Assembly (NCBI GenBank): GCA_033961575.1
Contig: CM066732.1
Location: forward strand, 82,602,687-82,666,686
Direction of reading: 5' to 3'
From: Aselliscus stoliczkanus
Lineage: Eukaryota > Chordata > Mammalia > Chiroptera > Hipposideridae
Length of the DNA: 64,000 bases
Under the pieces are notes generated by a model, which did not search any database, was not told the origin of the DNA, and saw only the letters and a list, made by a program, of their open reading frames with translations. Positions 10,850 to 22,343 of this stretch are shown in pieces (positions within the stretch are counted from its first letter, which is position 1; each line of letters starts with the position of its first letter). The position numbers were made by a program, and so were the translations under genes.

Positions 10850-12060
10850 ATGCTTTGCTTAATTATTCTTAGCTCTTTACAGAATTTAGAAATATTTCAT
10901 ATAAATATGTAAAGGGAAATAACTGCCCTATCATTTACTCATGTCCCTTCCTCAGGCTATAAAATAGGAGTTCCTAAGAAATACTGGGAGTCAGCATCTA
11001 CTCCTCTCTTCCATTCTGCAATCTTACAAACCCATCACTTACTCCTCCTTCATCACCACAAATAAAAAACAATGAGGTGATGTGATGTAAGGCTTAGGAA
11101 GAGTGTTTCTAAGCATGCGTAGCTCAGCCTCTCTTTGTATGCCTACCTGGAAGTAATGTGCCATGTTCTATTCCCCCAGTGTCCAGTGGGACAGACCCTG
11201 CCCCTTGGCGAGATGGGCTGAGTTACTAGGTTCCTACGCAATGAGTAGGTGAGTGAAGTTAATTCAGAGCTAAACCTGAGTTAGCTCTAAATCTGTCATA
11301 TGCCATGTTTCAATTTTATTGGTAATGATAGTTCAGCCTCTTCTTGACTCTTATGTCAACTTCTCAGTTGGTTTAGAATTTGGAGGGAACAGAGACGTGA
11401 AAAATTAGTCCCATCAGAAATGCTCAAAACAATATGAAGGATAGATAACATTCAAAACTGGACTTAAACCTTTAAGGGAGCCTTTCCAGTAGGAAGATGT
11501 AACTAGAAATACACTGATAATAATAAAGTTATTTAAACATTTTTCTTCAATACTAGTTATAGATTTGTAATTTATATTTAAATATAACTGAACTCTCCAC
11601 CCATAGAAGTATAGATTTGAAAATTTACAACTCTTTAGATGCTGTTGGAAGAAATTAAAGGGGCCTTATTATTCACTACAGTCAATACTCAACTTCTACA
11701 GCTTTGATTTAAAGAGTTAATTTATCTTCGCCAAGGAAAATTATCAATACAAAATCTAAAATTAATTGTATGTTGACTTGGAGGAGACTTGAGTAAAGTA
11801 TTTTAAAATAACCATTCCCTTGAACAGTGAACTCTCTGTGACCTTTACTAGAGCTATATGATGTTTTAAAAAATTAAGTGAGTAGAAAATCAAAAGAAAA
11901 TGTTCTACCATTTTTCTGAGGTCTCACTGACACCATTGCCCTCTATTTATCTACAACCAAGAGGCACTTAGTACCTCCAATAAATATGAAGTAAAATCAT
12001 TTTAGGGCTTACTTTAGAGTAACAGAGTCAAAGGGATTCTAACTGCTAGATAAATTTGAG
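10850..12060. other. Unassigned DNA
   Basis: No family, gene or RNA recognised. A direct local echo of 'gagctaaacctgagttagctctaaatc' (11266-11292) forms an imperfect inverted pair around 'gagct...agctc', too short to interpret. Confidence 0.5.
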
Positions 12061-12064
12061 GCAG

Positions 12065-12290
12065 CTCTCTGCAGTGGAAAGAGAAGTAATGTGAGAAAGA
12101 AGGGACCTGAATTATAGGTAACCTATACTAAGCTACTTATGTCTCTAATCTTCAATTTCTTTATTTATAAAATGGGGATGATAATAACACAGCAATTTCA
12201 TAGGGTAACAGAAGAATTTGAATGAGAAGTATATGAGGTTCATATATGTAAAATACTTATGCCAGCGCCTATCATATAATTGTTAAATAG
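12065..12290 (+). repeat. MIR SINE
   Basis: A fairly long MIR: 'gcagtggaaagagaag' at the head, then 'cttcaatttctttatttataaaatgggg' + 'atgataataac', 'catagggtaacagaagaattt', and 'agtatatgaggtt...taaaatacttatgccagcgcctatcatataattgtta' which tracks the MIR tail (agcgcttagaacagtgcctggcacata). Confidence 0.8.
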
Positions 12291-12400
12291 TAATAATGGC
12301 AAGCACTTATAAAGTTCTTGGTATTTCCAGGCACTGTTCAAGTGTTCTAAATATATTAGCTAATTTAATCCTCACAACTATATGAGTAGGTATTAAATAC
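12291..12400 (-). repeat. MIR fragment, reverse orientation
   Basis: 'aggcactgttcaagtgttc', 'attagctaatttaatcctcac' and 'aactatatgagtaggtatt' are the reverse complement of the MIR 3' half. It abuts the plus-strand MIR in tail-to-tail arrangement, so two independent MIR copies lie back to back. Confidence 0.75.
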
Positions 12401-12404
12401 TAGT

Positions 12405-13055
12405 TGATACCATTGCTTACATTACTAGAATCTCTAAAATGTTTTTATATGTCTCTGGTACCCCATATGCACATTATTCTTTTGCACTCCCACCCCCATT
12501 TATTTTGAAGTCATCTTAAGGGGAGGGATCAAGATTTTCATTATATTCCATAGCCTCAGGATCTTACAGCTTAATAACACAGAAATAAAAATAGCCAACA
12601 GTGGAAAAAATGTGGTAGGGCCAAGGCAAACCTCAGAAATCTAAAGACAAACTAGGGGTAAACTGCTAGTGCTATATAAGCGATGACAGTTCTTTGTTTT
12701 TCCTGGTACCCAGTAGTTATGGTATAAATGGGACTACATGAATGAATGAGGCACACAAACCAGTGTCACATACTGATTCTTTCAGCCACAGGCTTGAGGC
12801 CCAGACTAAACACCTGAGGACTCCACATGTAACACAGAGCAGACTTATTACCCAGAGCTAGACTGTGGACAGCAGCAATAAAACCATTGGGCTCTGGCAT
12901 AACTGTGCTTTCTGATATGCAGAGAGAGAGAATAGATTTGCACATGCACAATTTATTCTTGGAAAGAATCCAAGAGAGCCCAACGAGGCCATTTGTATGG
13001 CCACCTATATAACTGCATATCTGAAGATGTTGTTTTCAGAGGCACAAGCAAACTA
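12405..13055. other. Unassigned DNA
   Basis: No recognisable repeat or coding exon. The 61-codon minus-strand frame (12766-12951) has no domain and no exon-like flanks. Confidence 0.5.
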
Positions 13056-13059
13056 CTGA

Positions 13060-13490
13060 TAAGTTGCTTCCTTCATTCCTGTCCTCAAGGAGCTCACAGC
13101 TGAAGGAAAAAATGGAACCTAAGGACATAGCAGTGCAGCTCACAGAGAAGGGGAACCCAACTCAGAATAAGGAGATGAAGGATGGCTTCTGTGGGAGGAC
13201 AAGCCTGAGCTAAATCTTGAAGAGGAGAGGACGATAGCCAAGTGAAAAGAAAAGGAAAGAAGAAAGAGCTGCTTGTGTACTTCAACTGGTTCAACATGAA
13301 TAAAGAAATTGTGGATTAGATGATGCTGGAAAGAGAAGCTGGAAAGCAAGGTGGGGCAGATGAGGCAGGAGCTGTTTGCCACACTTAAGATTTCAGCTTT
13401 AGTTCCAAAAGTAACAGGGCTGGTTTAGGTGTTTTAATCAGAGACATAACCTAATCAGGTTTTCTAGATATCAAAAACTCTGCTAACTAT
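13060..13490 (-). repeat. L2 fragment, minus strand
   Basis: Reads as reverse-complemented L2: 'ctcaaggagctcacagct', 'agcctgagctaaatcttgaa' + 'gaggagaggac', then 'ggaaagcaaggtggggcaga' (consensus 'gctggagaggtaggcaggggc') and 'gttttaatcagagacataac' (consensus 'ttaagcaggggagtgacatg'). The overlapping minus-strand frames (13094-13297, 13140-13382) are readings through it. Confidence 0.6.
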
Positions 13491-13494
13491 CTGA

Positions 13495-13955
13495 GAGTTT
13501 AGGGTATTAAATATAAGAAAAAATGATAGGAGTATTTAAACTTTTATCTTCACCATGCATGAATATGAGACTTATTAGCTTTTAAATAATATGCCTACAA
13601 AATGCAACTGTATATTTATGAACATGGGAAAATGAGGCATCATTACTTCCTCAGCATAGGTGCTAATCCAAATAGTAAAAGATAAACAGAGATTAATTAC
13701 ACAAATGAAGGAGGGACAATTACAGTGAGGAGAGAGGATGACTAGAAGGGAACAACTAATGAACAGATGAAAAGCCACTTCCAACTCTTTTTTAAAAGTG
13801 AGATGATTTGTTTAAATGCTTTGCTGAAAAAGATACATGTTTATTTAGAGATTATCTCTAACTAAAGGTAATACACAAAAAGAGAGCATCCAAGAAAGTT
13901 GCTTTCAAAAAAGCTATGTAGCCAGTAAACAAGATATTATATAATGTTTAAATGA
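13495..13955. other. Unassigned AT-rich DNA
   Basis: No family or gene recognised; 69-codon minus-strand frame at 13575-13784 judged chance. Confidence 0.45.
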
Positions 13956-13959
13956 CATA

Positions 13960-14150
13960 GGAAAACATTGAATGTTCATTATTTAGTGAAAAAAAATCTA
14001 TATGATACTGTGTACAAATAAAGTATGATAATGAAAGTAAAAACTGGGTAGACTATTAACAGATTATCAGACTATAGGTACTTTTTGTTCGTTTTGCTTA
14101 CTTGTATTTTTTATAACATTCTACAAAAGATGTTTATTTCATGGGTAAAC
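13960..14150 (+). repeat. Probable old LINE-1 3' end, plus strand
   Basis: The order 'agtgaaaaaaaatctatatgatactgtgt', 'aaagtatgataatg', then a T-rich end with 'acttgtattttttataacattctacaaaa' resembles the L1ME-type 3' end (gtatgatcccatttt ... tattttctacaatgaacatg). Identification is by memory and tentative. Confidence 0.4.
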
Positions 14151-15540
14151 AAATATTAAATCCTTATTCAATTGAAGGAATTTGTAACAAAGAGCCAGCC
14201 TATGAAATAAAGTAATTATAAATACAGAAGGTATGCTTGCAACAACAATTAAAACTCAATGTCTGCATGATACATAAATTTTGTGAATTTTAAAATATTT
14301 CCCTTTTTAAAAATGTATTGGTGTCTTATTTTCAAAGATAATTTATGCTTAGGCCAACATCATTTTTTACTGTTTTATTGTTTTGGAGTAAATGCTGTCA
14401 TAACCCATTACAACAACTGGCAATATCTCCAACTCCACAATGTCGAATAACTTAAAAAATAAATGTAATAACTGCAAAGAAAAACCAAGAAGATAGCTAA
14501 TGACATACAAATTAGCTCAAAGAATATACAATAAGCAAATCTTGAAGTATTTTAATTTAAATTTTAAAAAAAGCTCATTTTATGAATAATTTGGTTTGAG
14601 TTGTTTAAATGCAGAGTGAAGCTGCAAAATGTTACCTCAGTTCTAACTATATCTTTTGATATGAGAACTATGTAAGCATGAGCTAAGTGTACTTTACATA
14701 TATTCAGGTAATGTTGTTGAGCATATTACACCTACATCTGCTATGCAAAATGTTGCAAAAGATTAAATTATCCCAGCCACATTTGGGAAGTGGCAGTATG
14801 TCTGTCATTGCATGTAAACATATGCAGATTTATGCAAAAGAGTCTCAAATATGTGTACCTAACTCCCCACAGACATGCAAAGCCAGAGGTTTCAAATTAT
14901 TGGAAAACGTATAAATGGGACTAAAAAATAGATATGTTTATGTTGTATGTTCAAATTTGGTGCATCTGTGTTTTTTCCTTTATTTCTTTAAGTCAAATGG
15001 TCAAGATTTTAAATTCATCTGCAGTAATCTGTATGGAAGACTTAATGCAAGCACAAAATATCCACTTGCTTCAAAAACTGCTCCCATAGTAGTTTTTGGA
15101 AAAACTGCTCTCTCATAGGGAGAGTTCATGCACCATTTTATATAGTGAATCTGATTCTTTCAGCACCCAAGACCCTTCCTAATGTTACTTGTTCGTTAGC
15201 CCTTCAAGGGATGCTTTAACTCTTTCAGATTATTCCAATAAAATATGAAATATCACTAAAGTGGTTTGCAGGGTAAAGTCACTTTCCAGAAAGGGTGATT
15301 TATCACAGCATAATAAATGAACCTGCTTTGGTAAATCAGGTAGAAATCACAACCAGTGGCTCTGATGGTATTAGGAATAACATAGTGTCGATAAAAAGAA
15401 ATAAACAATATTATGAATATTTTCTAAAGGATTCATACTAAATTTTAAAGACTGGACTTGTTTCTGAAAGCTTCTGTGCATTTAATCCTCTTTTATATCA
15501 AGTCGTAGATTTTATCAAGGGAGTTTTTAAAAGAGCTATG
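14151..15540. other. Unassigned AT-rich DNA
   Basis: About 1.4 kb with no repeat family or gene I can support. Frames at 14687-14914 and 14915-15118 lie head to tail on the plus strand but in different frames, have no domains and are separated by a stop. Confidence 0.5.
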
Positions 15541-15544
15541 TGGT

Positions 15545-16255
15545 ACTTTTAAAATATGGACCCCAAATTCTTGACCCCTTTGCCATCAAAATGTAGAGTA
15601 TATGCTTTTTCGTTTTTGAACCTGGGCTCCGTGACTGTGATCAGTAAAATATGGAGGAAGTAACAGTTCATTGGATTCTGAACTCCGGCCCAAGGAGGCT
15701 GGCAGCATCTACTTCCTGAGTGTTATGATATTCGCTTTTGAGATCTAGCCGCTATGCAAAGAGAGATCCAGAGAGCTCATCAAGAGAACCAAATGATGAA
15801 CTGAAGTCCTTGACCTTTGGCCCCAGCTGAGCTCTCAGCCAACAGACAGCACCAACCATATGAGTGAGCGCTATTGAAAGTGGATTGCTTGTCTACCCCC
15901 GGGGTCGGCAAACTGTGACTCGGGAGCCACATGCGGCTCTTTGGGTACGTACATGTGGCTCTGAAGTAAATCATAGTTTCATTTATAAAATTTGTAAAGG
16001 ATATTGTTCACATGATGATTTCATTTGTTTTATGGCTCTAGAATACTTTTGAAATTGTTGTGAGGGTCAGGATTGGCTCTTTCATCTCAAAAGTTTGCTA
16101 ACCCCTGGCCCAGCCATATGAACAAAGAGAAGCATCCCCCTACTAAGCCCTGCCCAAATTGCAGACTCATAAGATAAATATATTACTATAGATTTAAGTC
16201 ATGAGGTTTTGAGGTTCTTTTTGTCATGTAGCAAAAATAAGCCAGAACAAGATAT
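15545..16255 (+). mobile_element. MaLR-type LTR (MLT1-like), split by a hAT MITE
   Basis: The left part (15545-15898) contains 'tggaccccaaattcttgacc' and 'agtaaaatatggaggaagtaac' + 'ag'; the right part (16108-16255) contains 'cactaagccctgcccaaattgcagactc', 'aagataaatatattac', and a close with 'taagtcatgaggttttgagg' followed by 'ttctttttgtcatgtagcaaaa'. This end resembles the MaLR/ERVL LTR 3' end (aataaatg..., taagccactaagttttgggg, ttgttatgcagcaatag). ERVL-MaLRs are long-dead retroviral-type elements; no internal region is seen, so it is probably a solo LTR. Subfamily uncertain. Confidence 0.5.
15899..16107 (+). mobile_element. Non-autonomous hAT element, about 209 bp
   Basis: Terminal inverted repeats: left 'ggggtcggcaaactgtgact' and right '...aaaagtttgctaacccctg'. 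The interior carries 'ccacatgcggctctttgggt' and no transposase. The candidate 8-bp target duplications (15891-15898, 16108-16115) match at only about 5 positions, consistent with age. The same family makes the composite at 36923-37248. It sits inside the LTR at 15545-16255, giving a relative age. Confidence 0.8.
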
Positions 16256-16275
16256 TTTTGTACTGTGACCATCCC

Positions 16276-16325
16276 TGTGTGTGTGTGTGTGTGTGTGTGT
16301 ATACGCGCACACATGTGTGTGCATG
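16276..16325. repeat. (TG)n microsatellite within a 50-bp alternating purine-pyrimidine tract
   Basis: A perfect TG run at 16276-16300 continues as 'atacgcgcacacatgtgtgt' and 'gcatg', so that every base from 16276 to 16325 alternates purine and pyrimidine. Such tracts favour left-handed Z-DNA under negative supercoiling. The CG steps in 'acgcgc' are rare in this CpG-poor window. Confidence 0.9.
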
Positions 16326-16329
16326 GTTA

Positions 16330-17800
16330 TGTAAGTTTTAAATACATTTACATTTGCTCACATGTGGCTTCTTAGAGAAATGTATACCTCCAAAGAATTG
16401 GTTCCTACTTAATGAATGCAAGACCTATTGTTCTCATGATCTAGTAATGGTTCTGAACTACTCAGAAGCATATACACAAGTTCTGGTATAAAAGATGCAG
16501 GCCCAAGGAATAAAGAAAGTGTGTTCAAGAGCCTATGCTTTAGAGCTACTATAATATTTACCCGAGTTGAAGGTACTTATCTTGATTAATCAAACCACAT
16601 TAACGTTATCATGAGTTGTTCCTGTTTTCCTTCTTTCCAATTAAATGATTAAAAAAAAAAAAAACAAAGAAAGAAACTGTGCTACTGGTTGCAGTATTTA
16701 ACCAACTCCTGTTGAGTATATAGGTTTAGTAAATGCATTAGTGGCACACTCTGGAATAGGGATACCTCAAAGTTGTTCTTCATTCTATGTCAAATTTTCC
16801 TTTCCTTTAAGGAGATGTAGTGAAAATTCAAATTCAATTCTCCTCCTTAAGTTACCTCTCTACCAGTCTCAATAGGATGCCGCTGTGACCAGTGGCTCAA
16901 GTTTGTAACCACCTGACGAGATTCCAGGTGAATTCTTGTGCAGAGTGATTCAGGGCTACATTCAAACATATTTTGCAAAAGCCTATGTCTAGTTCTCCGA
17001 AATTTCCCTTTCAGAAAGAAGAGGAAAATTAAACAATTGTCTCATTAAATACTTAATGTGAATTGGTTTCTTTTATCAGCTCCATTATATGTAATAGCTA
17101 GCTCCAAGTTTGTTTGGATGGCAAGGGAAGAAGCGATTTACAGCCACTGTCCTCAGAAAATCAGGTGTCGAGCTGAGGCTGGGACCAAGTTACTGAAGTC
17201 AAATTTTAGTTTTGCCTGTCTGACCTTGATGCTGTAAAACTCAGTCAAAGAAAACATACAGGTTTTCATCCCACTGGGGGCACTTAGCACAATGCTGCTT
17301 CAGCATCCTGCTAGCCATCGAGAGTGAACGTGCTATGATATTAATATCAGAGAGTGACTGGGGCAAGGGAAAGAATTAGGTTATGTCTCTTTATGCTCCT
17401 TAAAATGCTCATTACCATTGAAAAAGTACAGTTTGCACAGTTAGATGATTGAATTCTTAAGACAAAGACAGGTTGCTGTTCCAACAGTTGGTTTATCAGC
17501 CACTGGCCAATGTTGATTTGAAAACACGCACTCTTGGCAGCCACTGCCCTGCTGCAGTTTCAGTTGGTGTCAGGGCAATTCTGTAATCCCCTGTGATCAA
17601 TGTTCTACAATTTTTATAGACATCCCTCCTCTGCATAAATATTTCCTGATCTGCCTCCCTGCTCTGCCCTGGAGGTCTATAACCATTTCCTAAAACAGCT
17701 TTAAAAAGGAAAAGTATTTATGTCACCTCTATTAAGACGTTTCTGAGGCAGTAGACAGGAGGCAGGACTGTTTCTGTCATCATTATTTCCTTCAATCTAT
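16330..17800. other. Unassigned DNA, possibly single-copy
   Basis: No repeat recognised apart from an A run at 16650-16663. The block 17080-17680 is less AT-rich and looks single-copy; it has no open frame above 65 codons. Conservation cannot be judged from one sequence. Confidence 0.45.
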
Positions 17801-17808
17801 TATGCACA

Positions 17809-18043
17809 TACTGGGGGTGCCAAAAAATGTATACAAGTTTTAAGAGATGTTATCTACTCTCAAGCAGTAGCTCGCCATAATCAGAAGTGTCTAGACACTG
17901 ATGATAACCACTCTGAACACCTCTTGTAATTGCAGAAGTCAAATCTGACTTGTATTCATCTTTTGTAATCGGTATATATTATTACAATTAATATAGTTTT
18001 TTCCTTTCTTAAAATGTGTATACATTTTTTGGCACCCTCTGTA
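17809..18043. mobile_element. TA-flanked terminal-inverted-repeat element (mariner-like)
   Basis: The left end 'ggtgccaaaaaatgtata' (17814 onward) is mirrored at the right end as 'tatacattttttggcacc' (18018-18035). The inverted repeats extend about 37 bp with few mismatches and each end is bounded by TA (17809-17810 and 18042-18043), the target duplication of the Tc1/mariner superfamily. The 235-bp element has no open frame; the interior may keep transposase-gene scraps. Superfamily by end structure only. Confidence 0.75.
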
Positions 18044-18045
18044 TA

Positions 18046-18640
18046 CATGCCTCTACCCCATAGAGTCTGTTCTGTATATTAACAGTCTCTTGATAATCCA
18101 GAGTGAAACGGACTTATATCTGCCAAAGTAAGGAGGTATAAAAACAGTGGTTTCTAGTTAGATGATGATGTGTCAAGTACTTGCCACTATGTCCTTTCAC
18201 TGGGGCTTTGTTCTCTGCTTTACAGTGCGTACATATTTTTTTTCTTTTTTTCCCATTTATTTATATCTTGACATAATAATAATCCCCTAGTACTGATTTC
18301 CTTTGCAACTGTTTTCTTTCACTAGTCGATTCTATTGCTGGGTAAATAATGTCAATTCAAGACTTTTGAAGGGACATTAAGAAAGATGATCATAAATAAG
18401 CAGACCAATGGAAATTAGGAGTCCTCCTGCATAAGTAAACTCATTTTACAGAATTTTAAAAGTTTTAAATTATTTAAAACATTGACAACAACAACAAAAA
18501 ATTCAGACTGCATAGCCATATTCTATTGCATGTTATGTTGTAGTAGCTGCTAAAAAAGTGAAACCAAGTTTTAGCTGAGGAAAGGAAACCAGTGGAAAAA
18601 GGAAAGGGGAATAATACTTTTAGCCTTAACATCGCCACTA
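18046..18640. other. Unassigned DNA
   Basis: No named repeat or coding exon. T-rich stretch at 18236-18252. Confidence 0.45.
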
Positions 18641-18644
18641 CTAT

Positions 18645-18855
18645 CCTTGGTCCTTTATATGTATTCTCCTGCTTGCTACCCACAGCAATATTATGAGATA
18701 GGTATTGATTTTTCCATTTTACAGATGAAGAAACTGAAGTTCAGCAAGGTTAAGAAAATTGTTCAAGTTCAAAAAGCTGGTAAATTTTAGATCCACGATT
18801 TTAATCCTGCTCTCTCATTACAATCTGAGGTTTTTCAATAATGCCACACAATTGG
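18645..18855 (-). repeat. MIR SINE, reverse orientation
   Basis: 'ccattttacagatgaagaaac' and 'tgaagttcagcaaggttaag' are the clear reverse complement of MIR's 'ttaacctctctgtgcctcagtttc'; 'tgagataggtattgatttttcc' precedes them and a diverged 'agatccacgattttaatcctg' stands at the B-box side. Confidence 0.8.
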
Positions 18856-18859
18856 CTAA

Positions 18860-21685
18860 CCTGAAACAATAAAGAATGAACAAATATTGCAGAATTTTAA
18901 GTTAGGAGTCTAAAGTTTTAAAAGCATGAGCAAAAAATTCCAAGGTTTAGTGAAATGGCAAATGATTGCAATAGATCTTTGGACTGGAAAAATCTAGTGC
19001 CTTTTGCCGAAAGTGATCGGCTAGGAAAAGGAACAATCAAACAAGGAAACAAACGTGTAAGTAAGCATCAACAGCTGAAAGGCCAGGCTGTAGGCTGCTT
19101 TGTGACAACACTGCACTTTTTACAGAGTACACCATGATCTTATACTGATGTCTTTAAAATGTTTTCAAATCTGTGAATTCCAGCATCCTGTCCCCAGAGA
19201 GTATCACACCTCTTTAAAAAAATATTGTAATTGAATGAAAAAATAGATTTTTCTTGAAAGTGAAAATTTGGAGTCCATCATAAAACAGAATACTGGGTAT
19301 TTCAAAAAAAGTAATTTTAATGAAATATTATTTGGGTTTTTAATCTTTCATATTTTAAATTTGGAATGGATAAATAAAGATAATTTCAAAATCAATTAAA
19401 TTCCAAGGCTGATAATTTATTTTCCTAGTTTTTCTTTTGTTTTTTTGTTTTTTTGGTGTTTTTTTTGGGGGGTGGGGTAAAAGGTAAATAAAGAGATCAT
19501 GTAAAAAATAAACCAAAATAAAATGAAACACTTTCTACTTAGAAATGAGAGAAGCATTATGTCCAAATAGTTAATATTTACCAGGTTTCCAAGAAATAGT
19601 ACACCTGATGTTGGTCCCCAGTTTGAAGTAGGCTTTGAAAAAATTTGTATAGTTTCTAAGAGTTTTGTAACCTAGATGGGCCTTTAAACAGAGGCCAGAA
19701 GAAATTAGTTTAAGCCATTTTTCTTAAGAATGAGTTGATAATAGTTGTCAAGAAGAAGAGAAATAACTAATGACTTATGCTTCACAGTTGTTATTTTCTT
19801 TATTCTGATGAAGAATAATAAAACCAAGGATGAGTCTGCATAGGAGCAGGAAGAATTCCTGGATATGAATACAAACTTCCAGACCATTAGAGTATAAGAT
19901 ATTGTAGTTCCTTTGGAAGCCTAGCAATCTTTGGTCTACTGCATAATAAATATAAAGAAGCATTAAATATTTAAATACTTCCCCAAAGAAATAAATTGTT
20001 AACAAAATGAATGAGTAAGAAGAAAGTAATGCACTGTCAGGATAAATACTTTTACTGGATGTGTATGCCAGTGACCCTCTGCAAAGATGGAACTTATATC
20101 ATTTCCTAAATAAATAGTTCCATTTAAAACAAGTTTAACCTCAAAAGGCCCCTAGAGGTGATAATTCTTCTTTTTCACAGTGTTTAAATAATCATTTATT
20201 TGCTACTTTAATTCTGATTAATGAGTTAGACCTATTCCTTGATTGATTTTTTATTTATTACTTCCTTATAGTTTTTCATGTCTGTCAGAAGTTAGTTTTT
20301 GGAACTTTATCTTTCTCATTCACATAATTTCTCAATCATACACACCACTGTGAGTTCTCCTATAATAAAATTTCCCAGACTGGAAGATCTCTGAACCCTG
20401 TAAAAATGGCATCAGCATTCCTGTAGACTTAACATTGAAATTTTATTACATCAAAAATGATTCTTGAGCCTCTTACTGTGTTTTAGGTGATAACCTAAAA
20501 TATAATAATGTCAACACTTCCTTCTTCTGCATACTCAGTGCAATTTCAGGATTCCTTTCTATATTTTGCCTGGGTGATGATCCATTCTACATTACTGCCC
20601 TCCTGACACTTTATCTGCAAAATCCCTATAGATCACATCACAAATGTTACAATTCTTAGGAGCAAATACACTCAGAGCTAAAATGACCTTCACAAAGTCA
20701 CATTGCTTCCTGCTGGACAAATGCATAATGTGATACCTGTCTGAAATCATTCACCATATTTTTCTGATAATTGCCTTCTTCTGCCAGTTTTAACTCTTAA
20801 GTAAGGTTTACTGTTTTCTGTTCTTGCAGCAGGAAGCTAAGAAAACCGTAAGGTGCTACAATTGTTTTACTCAAGCTATTTCACAGAACCATCAGAAGAA
20901 TGAGTCAAATGAGTTGTACTGTCCTCCAGCCAAGGGTTTTCCTGCAATTAAAAATAAATAAATAAAATAAAAATAAAAATAAATGGAAGCAAGGAGAGGA
21001 GGTGATGTAATATGGTTTCTTTACACTGATTACAGGAGCATCTCCAGGAGTCCCCCTGAGCCTAAGGAACCAGGAAACTCCCAGGATTGCGGCGGCTCAG
21101 TGCAAAATATTTTATTTAGAGACAAGGTCATTTCCTTATGTTCTGCAAAACACACTTAAAATTTCTTCCCAAAAGGTTATTCCAAGGTGAACCTAGCATG
21201 CCATGTTGATACTATACACTTTATTATAATTTACTTCATTTGAAGGAAGCATTTCACCCTAATATCATTATCATGAGGATGGGGTCTAATAGCTAGCCCT
21301 GCTCTGAATTGGATCTGCACAGTTTGCTCTAGTTTCGTCTCTACTGGGCCTCTGCCCCACTTGATCAAACATCAGTCTGTTCTTGCTGTTCTTAAGGTGT
21401 TATGAATCTAAGCACTCTGGCTTTCTCCTTTTTTACATTTTCTGATTCTTTATAATATTTTATTGACTGGCATAGGTTTTTCTGACATCCACTAATTTAG
21501 TATATTCTATTTCTACTAATATAACTCTCATTTTATATGATTATGACTTTCCCTAATATATCCTTTCCGATTCTGTATCATTTTAATTTCCATCTCATCA
21601 AGACTAAGCAATAAATGATTATGTAGCAAACATTATACATGACCAAGTATATATAGTAATAAAAAAAAGACAGTTCTACCAGCAA
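18860..21685. other. Unassigned DNA, 2.8 kb, no gene seen
   Basis: Nothing I can name apart from low-complexity pieces: a T/G run at 19430-19475 and an A-rich (AAATA)n-like piece at 20947-20985. Frames up to 76 codons (19775-20005, minus) show no domain. A 34-codon plus-strand opening ending at a GTAAGT (19050-19055) is discussed as a weak exon candidate. Confidence 0.5.
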
Positions 21686-21689
21686 AACA

Positions 21690-21850
21690 TTCCAGCAGAG
21701 GTAAAGAGATAATGAACAAGTAAAAAAAAAAAATGAGTAACCACAAAATTCAAATTTAAATTACTATAAAGAACACTGAGAAGGTTACTTTTAAGCTCAG
21801 ATTTGATGTATGACAAAGAATGAGCAGTATAATAACTGGTATCAGCTTAT
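21690..21850 (-). repeat. Probable L2 fragment, minus strand
   Basis: 'attactataaagaacactgagaaggttacttttaagctcagattt' in pieces follows the reverse L2 order (gataagtgctatgaag ... gaggtgacatttgagctgag). Diverged, from memory. Confidence 0.4.
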
Positions 21851-22047
21851 GTAGAACCTCATTGGGCCAAGGGATGAGAAAACATAAGATATTACATTAC
21901 TAATATAATAATACTAAAATTAAGGACAATTATTAATAGATAATATGAGATACATGTTAAAATTTTAAAATATAAAATTGAAATTTTCTTAAAACAGAAA
22001 AGGCCCAGAAAGAAGGACAAAAAGATAGATATTAAAAATTAAAAAGT

Positions 22048-22160
22048 GGGCCGGCCAAGTGTTGCAGTGGTTAAGAGCTTGCTTGAGACACCAGCAGCCC
22101 TGGTACGGATCCCACATGCGAGGGCCAGTGACAATGTCCTCTAACAAAAAAAAAAATTAA
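22048..22160 (+). mobile_element. tRNA-derived SINE, short form
   Basis: Head 'gggccggccaagtgttgcag', anticodon-side 'ttaagagcttgcttgagac', B-box-like 'ggtacggatcccac', then 'gagggccagtgacaatgtcc' and an A-rich tail. Perfect 10-bp target duplication 'attaaaaagt' at 22038-22047 and 22161-22170. It lies within the degraded LINE-1 region at 21880-23700, just before a second SINE. Confidence 0.9.
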
Positions 22161-22195
22161 ATTAAAAAGTATAGATCTTTTAAAAATTTAGATGA

Positions 22196-22343
22196 CCCCT
22201 GGGCCGGCTGAGTGGCTCAGTTGGTTAAGAGCTTGCTCAAGAGTGCGAGTTGAGCTCTGAGCAACAGCAGTTCAATGCCCAGCCTGAACTGAGCTGCCGC
22301 TGAGCTGCCAACAGGTGGCAGGATGGTTCAGCCAAAAAAAAAA
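22196..22343 (+). mobile_element. tRNA-derived SINE, middle-length form
   Basis: Head 'gggccggctgagtggctcag' and body 'gagctgccaacaggtggcag' as in the copy at 4287-4467. Perfect 14-bp target duplication 'aaaaatttagatga' at 22182-22195 and 22344-22357, with the A tail merging into the right copy. Separate target duplications show that this and the neighbour at 22048-22160 inserted independently, 35 bp apart. Confidence 0.9.
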
